Assembly (NCBI RefSeq): GCF_037975245.1
Contig: NC_092577.1
Coordinates: forward strand, 10,854,013-10,918,012
DNA: 64,000 nucleotides
Direction of reading: 5' to 3'
Source: Apostichopus japonicus
Taxonomy: Eukaryota; Echinodermata; Holothuroidea; Aspidochirotida; Stichopodidae
Part shown: positions 1-10,100 of the stretch, one piece after another
How the letters are laid out: each line of letters begins with the position of its first letter
How positions within the stretch are numbered: the stretch's first letter is position 1
Translations under genes and position numbers: made by a program
Notes under the pieces: model-generated
The model's database searches: none
Told to the model about the DNA's origin: nothing
Seen by the model: the letters and a program-made list of their open reading frames with translations, nothing else

Positions 1-430
1 AAATTGGCCTGACGAGTTTCGATCCTAGCAGGATCTTCTCCAAAGGCTGAATGACAAGTAACAGTAACAGAAGGGACAAAAACATGCACAAATTACAGAC
101 AGGTTAATGAGCAGGGTGAACACAAAGAGAGATAGATGTAAGGGGATTAGTAGACAAGGGATGGAGAGAAGAAAGAAAGAAACCAATAGGGGAAGAGGAG
201 AGGTAGGAGATAAACAGTGGAGGGACAAAGAGAGGATTAAGGGAAGGGGGTAGGGAATAAACTGGAGAAGGACAAAGACAGAAAGGTGTGGAGAAAAAAT
301 GGTGGAAGAGAGCTATGAGAAGAAGAGTGAATATAATGAAAGAGTAACGTTTATTCCACAATCTGGGCATCAGGCATGAAGCAAACATTTCTGTCTGGTT
401 GGTTAGAGAGCACTGCATTCCTTTACAGAG
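1..430. repeat. Composite dispersed repeat: conserved head plus purine-rich array (partial)
   Basis: The window opens with a head motif (CCTAGCAGGATCTTCTCC near base 25) followed by GA-rich degenerate repeats containing phrases such as 'ataaacagtgga' and 'agagaggattaaggg'. The same head and the same type of array recur at 8812-9640, so this is one dispersed family with two copies here. The left end is cut by the window edge. No coding signal is seen; reading frames on the complement are pyrimidine-rich low complexity. The class is not established; head-plus-minisatellite structure is known in some non-autonomous Helitron-like elements, which is only a guess here. Confidence 0.6.
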
Positions 431-793
431 GCAAACTGTCTCTTGTTCATCTCAAAATGGTGTCTTAGTCTCATAATATGGTAATACGAGGTCCCATTTT
501 GTGACTGAAGGTTAGAAGTCTCAGTTGAATGTTAAAAGTCTTGTGTCAAGGTAAGGCCTACTCGCACAACTCTACAACAGTGAACCCGCTGGTCGTTGGT
601 AACTGGTTCCACCCACAGCAAAGGCCGAATGAGCATAATTCAAACAGCTGCTCCCAGTGCACACTACAGTGTGCTCATGTCCACATGTCTCATGATTAAC
701 TTCCCATAGTGTGAAGCAGCCCATAGGGTGCTACACCTCTTGCCTCTTCATGGAGTACCTTGACTAGTGGCTCTTGTGTGATCTCACATTCAC

Positions 794-858
794 CTGACTG
801 ACTGACTGACTGACTGACTGACTGACTGACTGACTGACTGACTGACTGACTGACTGAC
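794..858. repeat. (CTGA)n microsatellite
   Basis: About sixteen uninterrupted copies of the tetranucleotide CTGA. The serine/valine/glutamine-rich frame across it on the minus strand is only translated repeat. Confidence 0.97.
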
Positions 859-2788
859 CAACATTCTAAAACAATAAGCATTCGAGTTAACACGCATGCT
901 ACCACTCTTTCACTTGAAATAACCTCCTAGCCCAGGGAGTAACTTATGCCACATCTGACTAGTGGTTTGAATTTGTCTACACAGATGTTATTCTATGGGG
1001 GATGTGGTGGATGGGGGGGGGGGGGGGGAGGAGGAGGGGTTGTACACTGAAATGGACTAGATTCAGTATGTTATGAAAAATAAACTTCACAAATCTGAAA
1101 TATTCTATCATAGAGGGATCCATATTGACTATTATCATAGAGGTATCTGTGGTGACAATGACTTTGTTTGATTCTAATTGGCAGGTTGTTAACTGTTTAA
1201 ATCAAGTCGAGAACATTTTGTGTCCCACAAATTATGGTAATTGGGTTTTGTATTTAAATTTGCATTTATCGTTGCATTGTACGCCTACTTTTATTTATCC
1301 TGATGTCTAATTGTGGTGGAATAAAGTTATGATCAGACGCCTTAGATTTCCTTTTGATATTGATTAAGTAACGACCAAATTGTCACAGATTCGATGGAAA
1401 TATGCTAGAGCTGTCAGTATTGAAGGCAGTCAGTGTTGCCCCCAAATATGCTATACTGTCAAATAATGGTCACCCAATTTTCAAATTTTGGCAATCATTT
1501 CACTCAGCCACTGTAAAAATAGTTACCAACTCTCAGATATTGAATTGTCTATTTTTAACACTCCTCAAATAATTGTGAGAAATTATTTTGAGGATCAGAA
1601 TCTCCAGGGAAGAAAGTACTTTTGAAAAACCTTTTAGCGACTTTGAGCATCATGATAAAATTCGGGGCCCAATACTGTTGACCATTTTAAAGCAAATCCC
1701 ATCCTGTCCTTTGTTCATAACGAAACCTCTCACTCGTCATCAAAGAAACACGACAGTCAGATTCTGAGAATCTGCAAACATTCGACCTGAGCTCGAAGGA
1801 TTCTTATTATTCAGCAGAAGAAACCAGGAAATTTCCAGTATTGTGATAAACAGTCTAATTGGTGGTTGAAACAATTGCCATGGAAACGATTTGATAATTA
1901 ACAAACTCTGTTGTCATATATAACAAGATAAAACCTTTGAAACATTGTAGGAGGTAGGGATACATAAAAATATTGTTTATACAGTAACCACAGAAGTTTT
2001 ATTTTGGAATATGATACCTGAAACAAAAAATTTAAAAATGAAGTTTTAATATCAGAAGGGAAAAGCAGAAGTTTATACTATGTTGCCAGGGTAACGTTGT
2101 AATTTATCTCCTTTGAATCAAGTCACAGAGTTAATTGTGTAGTTTATACGAAGATGAGAGGAAACTGTATCTTAGAAATCGATATGGACAACAACAACCA
2201 GAGACTTACCGATGCGACATAAAACATGTGACTTGAAAAGGAAATGACTTTGGGGAACCAAAAAAGGGGGGGGGGGAGGGAGAGAGGAAAACGAACATGT
2301 ATACAAAATGAAATTGCGGCTGGTTTCTTTGAAAATCATTCCTCCAAGGCAATGAAGAAATATGAAGATATTTTACCTCCATCAGTGTTGGTCTGTACTA
2401 GTAACTACAAATTATAGTCTGTATTTCATCTGCCGTAAGATTTTGTTAGACTATAGGATGTTCACAATTGTCAAAGAAGTAATGTGTTGTCAAGCTAAGA
2501 CAACACTTTTGTACTACTTTGTATATTATCTTTTCTGAAATATAAATTATCAGGTCAAAGTCGCCATGACTTTACTACATAGTTTCAGTTACTGTTGGAG
2601 CTCCTTAGATGTTTTGCTTTTCTTGTTCCCTTTTTAAAAATTTTTTTTAGGGTTTTATTGTTCTTATTCAAGTACAACTTGTAGTAATAATCCAATTTTG
2701 TTGCACTGTCATTGAACTCTGTTTTTGTTGTGTCCACCCTTGTGCTACCATACCTTATGAAATCTTTGTTATGCTAATGCACTTGATG

Positions 2789-2870
2789 GCAGCCATCACA
2801 GCAACCATCACCGCAACCATCAAAGCAACCACCACAGCAACCATCAAAGCAACCATCAAAGCCATCACAG
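2789..2870. repeat. Short tandem repeat, CATCA/GCAACC type
   Basis: Imperfect repeats of 'gcaaccatcaaa' and 'gcaaccatcacc' units of 9-12 bp in tandem. No reading frame of interest. Confidence 0.8.
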
Positions 2871-4152
2871 TAAACAGAAGAAATATCTGTTGTAGGTTTA
2901 TATACAAGGATAAAGTTTGAGTTATACCTGTCACTGGGTCAATTAACCCACTAATTAGCTTCAGCTGCCATCACAATTTGCTGACAGTATGAATTAGAAA
3001 TTATTAGTGTAAATGACAATTTCAGCCCTGGTTCTTGTTTGCAAAAGTATTGCAGGTAGCTAATATCTGTTACATGTAGGGAAAAGGCATTAAAACACAC
3101 GATATGTAAAGAATGATGAGAGGAATTTTAATATAGGACAGATGTAGGTGTTTAGGTTCGGAGGTGAAGGTCAGACCGACTTCCACTTCAACCGAGAAAT
3201 TAGATCAGTTTTGCAAGCCAACGCAGCAAAGATACTTCCTGCCTTCCAAGAGACTGCTACATTTCAAAGACATGTAGCAACTTCATAGTGATTTTGCTCA
3301 ATTTTTGATATGCTTGTAAAAAATGATAAAGAAATAAAAAATAATAAATTAAGATATACAATAAAGATATAAAATAAAAAAAGCAGAAGCAGCAAAAAAA
3401 AATTAATTAATTAAAAACAAAATTATAAAATTAAAAAAAAAGAAGATAGTCTTGTAATGACATGTTAACACAGAGCCATCTCTTCATGAGTTAGTTGATA
3501 TCATATCTTACATGCTGTTTGATTCTACGATCCCATAACATTGTAGGTCATTAGCTTTACTATGTGTATTTCATTCCAAACAGTTGAGTTACTCACAAAA
3601 ATGTTAAATAATTGTCCACTGGAGCTTCTCCAGCCACGCCCAATATCCACAGAGGGCGCTCTCATATCAGTCCTATCTAGTTCCGCTGACCCTGACAAGC
3701 TGCAGTCTCACAGTGCAGATCATAACAGTAACATGAGTTGATCACTATACATTTTTCTTTTGTAATCATTGAAGAAGAGATCTTTTTGAAGCTTTTTTTT
3801 CCAAATTTGAAGTCCAAATACTGTAAAGCAGCCATTTTAAGCAACCTAACTTGTGTTTTCTAAAGCATTTTTTTTGTTTGGCCAAACTGCATAAGTTTGA
3901 CCCTTGAACTTAAGCCGATCACCCAGGGCGTCAGTATTCGTCATATGGCGTGTTGGCATGTATGCGAACGCCTCCACATGATCTTATTACCCTGATTCAG
4001 AGATGTGTAAACAGTATCTATGGTTGAAGCGCATTTTAACCAATATTGACAGCACCCTTAGTAGAAACATGCTGGATAGCCAGCCCAATGCATTCAGAAA
4101 TGTTTTCAAAGCTTCTACGAGAATTTGTTTTTTCTTTATTTCTTGCTTGCAG

Positions 4153-4198
4153 GTCATCTGTCAGGCTTGTTTTGCCCTTAGAAATTTATCATCTGAAG
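4153..4198 (+). CDS. Armadillo gene exon a
   Basis: Acceptor 'ttgcttgcag', donor 'gaag|gtaaga'. Starts in phase 0 and encodes VICQACFALRNLSSE plus one base. It starts inside an armadillo repeat, so at least one exon is missing upstream. An open frame runs through it from 4003 to 4863, but the part before 4153 is a pyrimidine-rich acceptor tract. Confidence 0.85.
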
Positions 4199-7100
4199 GT
4201 AAGAGGAAATTTAAATTTTGTTGTTGTTGTTGTATGTTATATTTGTTCTGTTTATGCTATGCAAAGTGCTATGCAAAATTGCTATGCAAAATGGGCAAAT
4301 TCCTATACAAAATTCAAAGATGTATTGCAATCGTTGTAAACAGATGCCATAGTATTAGTTTTTTATTGTACGTTATGTGTCTGTTTGTTCTGTCTATGCT
4401 ATGCAAAATGCTTTGCAAAATGCTTTGCAAAATGCATTGTAAAATGGGCAAATTGCAATACAAAATTCATAGATGTATTGCAATCGTTGTACACAGGTGC
4501 CAATTATTAGTCTTTTATTGTACGTTATGTGTCTGTTTGTTCTGTCTATGCTATGCAAAATGCTTTGCAAAATGCTTTGAAAAATGGGCAAATTGCAATA
4601 CAAAATTCATAAGATGTATTGCCATCGTTGTACACAGGTGCCATAGTATTTTTTTTTTTGTACGTTATAAGTCTGTTTGTTCTGTCTATGCTATTTTAAA
4701 TGCTTTGCAAAATGGACACATTGCAATACAAAACCAAAGATGTATTGCAATCATTGTACACAGGTGCCATAGTATTTTTTTTTATAAGAGAAGTATTGCA
4801 GAACCGTCAACATTTCTAAACAACAAAAATTTGAACACGAAATTATTCCCTGAGAGGTCATAGGGATTGTTGCAAAATTTTGTCATAATTTGCCAAAAAG
4901 CGATGGAAGTTTGGAAAAATCACTTTTGAGTTGGTTAGCACCCACGGTACCATTTTTCAGGCATAGCAAAATCTGTTAGCCTTTTGGCTAGTAGTTCCGT
5001 CTGGATGCTGAATATTCCGTCAGGGAAGTGTAATATATATATATCTATATATATATATATATATATATATATTTGACATGGCTATTATTTAAATATTACA
5101 TTAATGCATGAAGGTAGCTTGCAAACTCCATGAAACTACATCAAAGCTTTGCTGTCAGATTCTCAAAGTGATAATGTTGTCCACCAATATTCACAATTGG
5201 TGCAATTTATTGAGGGCTCTTCTGGAAAGCAGTGCTTCTGCACTGAGCAGGACTACCCTCATTAAAGATGACAATTATTAAAAAAAAAAAAAAAATTTGT
5301 GGAACGATTGTGTAAAATACTTTTAACCCTCGTTTTCATTATTATTCCCCCCCCCCCCTCCCCCGTATCTCAACTATAGCTGGTATAATGAAGCGTTCAT
5401 TAAATGAAAGATAAACACCGACAAGAAAATTAAAAAATTCTACCTGGACACTTTTTAATTATGTTTCTCATCGAAACCACAATGCATTTTTGCAGTCTGG
5501 TTACTTTTGTTTCTGTTATGTTTTCAGTTGTTGTGTACCTCTTATTTCCTATGTTTTTTCCTTCTATTTCCCTTTCAGTTCATATTTTTGTTAATTTACC
5601 TCCTCTTTTGTTAATTTTTTTGTTGTAATTTTTCCACAACTCACAGGCGACAACCAGCTTGCAGTTGTCGAGTTTGGTGCCCTACCTCTCCTACTGCAAA
5701 TAATGAGGAAGTGCTCCAAAGAAACCCTAGCGGCAGTGGTAGCAGCGCTGAGAAATCTGTCCATTCACAGACGAAATGAGGTCAGTCAGCTTTTCGGTAG
5801 TACATCCGATCTCCTTCACTTTAAGCTAAAACATTTATGGTTGGGTCTGAGTTCTCCTTTCAACAGTTCTTAACATTGCCCCGGAATTTTAGTCTGGAAA
5901 AAAAATTTGGCTAAAACTTTTTAAAAATGACTCCTTTTCTGAAAGATGTGGACCTCAAAATGATATTTTCTGACAACTCAAAGTACTTCATAGTCCAGAA
6001 GATAAAGTATGTTTAATAGGCAGGGAAGTACTTTGAGGTACTTTGAGTAGGAAGTACTTTGAGTGGACATACTGTGAGATACTTGGAGTAGGAAGTACTT
6101 TGAGTGGAAGTACTTTGAGATGTTTGGAGTAGGAAGTACTTTGAGTAGGAAGTACTTTTAGTGAAAGTACTTTGAGATACATTGAGTAGGAAGTACTTTG
6201 AGATACTTAGAGTAGGAAGTACTTTGAGATACTTTGAGATACTTTGAGTAGGAAGTACTTTGAGTAGGAAGTACTTTGATATACATAGACTAGGAAGTAC
6301 TTTGAGATAATTTGAGTAGGACGTACTTTCAGAGAGGATGTAAAAACGATTGTTGAAGTTTTCAGCCGATTGGCCATTATTTGACTTGGCAATTACTGAC
6401 GATCTTAATGCTGGCGTCACTCTGTCCCGAAGTTGACATCAGATGGACACACGATAAAGAAAATGTCAAATTCGGCTCTGATCGTAAAAACCTCGGGCCA
6501 TTTGTGAGGGCATCTTAAGCCATCGTATGACCTCCGGTGGAGTTTTTCAGGCTCCGGCAGCAACTTCGTGAGTGGTGGCAAAATCTTTGGCATGCCAAAA
6601 AATTGCCCGAAGACCTTGCGAAGGTTCATTGTCGTGTTGAATTCGTGTGTCCATTTTGCCCTTTGTAAGGTCATCGTGAGGGCATCTTATCAAATCGTGT
6701 CATCTTCTTTTTTACTTCGTGTGATCATCGGGCATTTTCGCCTCACAAAGACAATACGAAGGAAACAAGAAGCTGCCCGATTGTCTTATGAAGGTAACAC
6801 GAATACGTGAAGCCCTCGCAATGCCGTCGAGTAACCATCGTATTATAGTACGATGACATCGAGATGGGACCACGGTGTCGGCGAAGACAGCCGAATTTGT
6901 GAACCTCAAGCGTTTCCCAGGTGTCATGGTAACGTGGACATATAAAGGCCAGCCTCAAAAAATCTTCCTCAGTCAGTCCTAAGCAACTCTACAGAGTAGA
7001 GGCGTGTGTAACTCCCAAAGCTACAATCGCAATCACAACTAACCACAGTTCAGTTCCTGCAGAATGGCCTACTTTGGTGATGAGACAACCAGGAAAAAGA

Positions 7101-10100
7101 AAGCAGCAGCATTGCTTCTTTTGATGTACCTCAGAGAACATGATGAGCACTTCTTACAGGCCCAGCACCTCCTCTTACAATAACAAAGCATTATTTTATT
7201 TCACTTTGTCATTTCTTGCTATTTGCCTTTCTAGCATTCGACAATGTACTTATCAATACATCGTCGTGTATAGCCATCGTGTGGCCTTCGTGTGGCATTC
7301 GTGTGTCCTGCGGGTAAACTACTTAAATAGAAATGCACATCTTCGTGTTGCCTTCGTGCGTGGTTCGGGTGCCATCGTGTGACCTTCTGTAGGCATCGTA
7401 CTTGCTTCGGCTGTTTATTGACTGTTGACCAAGTTCGGGGCCATCTTGGTGCGAAATTCAAAATTCCATATTCGTATGGCCATCTGGTGTCAATTTCGCG
7501 ACAGTGTGACACCTGCATTAAAGAGAATCCTTTCTTGTAGCGCTTCTTAAGTACAATTCCTGCCTCTGATTTGTCTGCCGATCTAGCAGTCCTTTGAAAA
7601 AATCGGCTTGGGGCTATCACACACCTGCCTCCTCACCACCTCACCGATAAGAGGAGGCTTGTTCTTCCTTGGATAGGCTTGATATATGCCAATTTTCTGC
7701 CATAGATTTAGGATTTCAAAATGATTTTTCGTTGTTTTGAATGTTCTTTTAGATTCCGATTGTCCAAGAGGGCTTCATACCAGAATTGGGTAAAGTTCTG
7801 AGGGAACCGTATCTTTGGGACGCCCACTGTCACGCCGCCGGAACGCTGAGGAACCTTGCAGCAGGGAGCAAGACTAGGGTAATTAATATCTCAGATCAAA
7901 ATTTAATTCTAAGCCATTTAACTTAATTTAATTTCTATTTCAAAAAAATGGTTTGGTGCCTGAATGATTCAAAAGATGCATTTTTTTTGGTTCTTTCTGG
8001 TTGCAGTTGATCCTGGAGCAAGATGGGTTAGACAGTTTGACAGCCGCTTTCGTAGATAGCACGGCACCGGTGTCCGTTCAGACCGAGGTTACAGCAGCCC
8101 TGGCAGTCATTGCTGGAAACAGTAAGCTTTTCTTGAATACAAACCCTCCTTGCCTCTTCCCACCCCACTGCCACTACCCTAATGTTGAAAATGCATTAGT
8201 GACTTTTACAGGTGTCTTTGGTACTGGCAGAGGATTTGGCAACAAAGTTCAGTTTGTCATATTTCTTACCACCCACCTCCCCTTCCCCTTTATAATGTTC
8301 TGCATTGACATAACCATACAACTTAATCTTCTTCCACTGGCCCCTAAGGGCACACCCATCCCTGTACCTCTATTGAAAAGGAAAGGTACTTTTGATATAA
8401 AGTTTGATCCTGACAGAAGAGTTTGGACATGATACGTGTTGGTTAATATCTTTTCTTTTTACTATTAATACTGTTGTTTCTTCTTTTTTGCTATTAATAC
8501 TGTTGTTTCTTCTTCTTTGTTTAAACTTTCCCCCCGTTTCACGTTTACAGATGAAGCGAGGAAAAGGTTGTTGCAGCTAGGAAACGGCCGAATCTTTACT
8601 CGGTTGGTGAATCTAGCAGCTCAGTCGGCCAGTTCAGAAGTGCAATATAACAGTGCTGGTACAATAGGACAGTTAGTACAGTTAGGTAAGACTATATATA
8701 AAACTTACAGAAGAAACTGTTGATGTATTACTTATATCAAACAGAGAAATAACTGTGACATTACAGGTTATCTATTGCAAAGAGCCTGTGTATATGTAAA
8801 TGTATTAAAGTTAAGATGGCCAGACGTTTCCAGTCTAGCAGGCTCTTCTCCAGGGAACGGAAGGCAGATATGGCAAAGCATGTTAAGTGCAATGTTCAGC
8901 AAAGACATAGAGTCAGATAATGACAGAATAATGGATAGAGATGTGAGAGGGTTGCTGGAGATAAACAGTGTAGGCTATCATAACAGAGAGAGAGAGAGAT
9001 ATAAATGGAGGTAAAGGAGTTAATGGGGAGTAGGGATTAAGAAGGAGATAATCAGTGTAGGGGAGACTAACATAAAGATAGGGAGAGAGTTAGTAATGGA
9101 GGCAAAGGGGTGAATGAGGAGAATGGATTAAGAATGAGATTGACAATGAAGAGGAGTGTTACAGAGAGAGAGAGTTAGTAATGGAGGTAAATGAGCGAAT
9201 GGGGAGTAGGGATTAACAAGGAGAAAAACAGTGTACGGGAGAGTAACATAGAGAGAGAGAGAGTTAGTAATGGAGGCAGAGGAGGGAATTGGGAGTAGGG
9301 ATTAAGAATGAGATTAACAGTTTAGGGGAGAGTAACAGAGAGAGTTAGTAATGGAGGTAAAAAGGAGTGAATAGGGGGTAGGGATTAAGAATGAGATTAA
9401 CAGTGTAGGGGAGAGTAACAGAGAGAGAGAGTTAGTAATGGAGGCAAAGGAGTGAATTGGGAGTAGGGATTAAGAATGAGATTAACAGTTTAGGGGAGAG
9501 TAACAGAGAGAGTTAGTAATGGAGGTAAAAAGGAGTGAATAGGGGGAAGGGATTAAGAATGAGATTAACAGTGTAGGGGAGACTAACAAAAAGAGATAGA
9601 TGGAGAGAGAGAGATTGATGGAGGTAATGGGGAGAATGGATTAAGAAGCCAGGATAATTCCTTATACCAGCTTGACAGCTTTCATTTTTAGTTTGTTTCT
9701 TACTCTTGAGCCAACCTGTAATAAATTATGTACGTCTGTTCCAAATCTTTATCTAACAGTGACATTGTTTATAAATCCCTTTTTTTTTCCCATATAAATT
9801 CTATTCTTCCTTTTGTTAACAAATTAGTGAGTGTGTTTACAACCCCTGTCGATGTGCCTCTGATATTAACGAGCGTGTGGAAAGGGAATCGTTAGGCCTT
9901 CTCTAACCTTTCTCTTTACAATTTTTTTCCACTCTGTCAGAAATTCCGTCTGAAGTTGTTGTCAGCAACCTCCCGTCCATTATGAAGTACCTGACAGTAT
10001 TCTTGGAGTCGAAGGAGAAGAACTTTGCTCACATTTCTCTGTGGACGATTTTACAACTCCTTAAAGGTAAATTGACCGCATCTTTGCTTTCTAAATACTT

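Larger units (their letters stand above)
431..4152. other. Non-coding stretch upstream of the first visible armadillo exon (intron or 5' flank)
   Basis: AT-rich sequence with no convincing exon. It holds the CTGA microsatellite, a poly-G run near 1012-1028, a 9/12-bp CATCA/GCAACC repeat at 2789-2870 and an A-rich tract at 3330-3440. Because the armadillo exon at 4153 starts in mid-repeat, this is probably intron of that gene. Upstream exons should exist, but I could not identify one with a matching phase-0 donor. Confidence 0.6.
6409..7517. mobile_element. TTAA-flanked DNA transposon with about 45-bp inverted ends, internally reduced
   Basis: The left end (TGCTGGCGTCACTCTGTC) and the reverse complement of the right end (TGCAGGTGTCACACTGTC) match, and the similarity continues for over 40 bp, about 83 percent. 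Both ends abut TTAA (6405-6408 and 7518-7521), the expected target duplication for piggyBac- or Kolobok-type elements. Outside the TTAA the flanks differ, which sets the boundary. Inside are many short 'tcgtgtggcc/ccttcgtgtg' motifs near both ends, a TATA box and a 39-codon frame. No transposase core is visible, so this 1,109-bp copy is probably non-autonomous. It lies in the intron between exons b and c. Confidence 0.8.

Noticed and set aside
3601-3751. Open frame with an ARM-like phrase (EGALISVLSSSADPD) just upstream of the first armadillo exon
   Set aside because: It resembles the start of an armadillo repeat, but there is no donor in the phase needed to join 4153, and no clear acceptor/donor pair bounds it. 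Its AGAGGGCGC could equally be a CTCF-like or chance motif.
4003-4863. 286-residue open frame
   Set aside because: It reads through an intron, a 46-nt exon and a four-copy tandem repeat; only 4153-4198 is coding.
5988-6420. Serine/tyrosine-rich minus-strand frames
   Set aside because: Translation of the AAGTACTTTGAG minisatellite.
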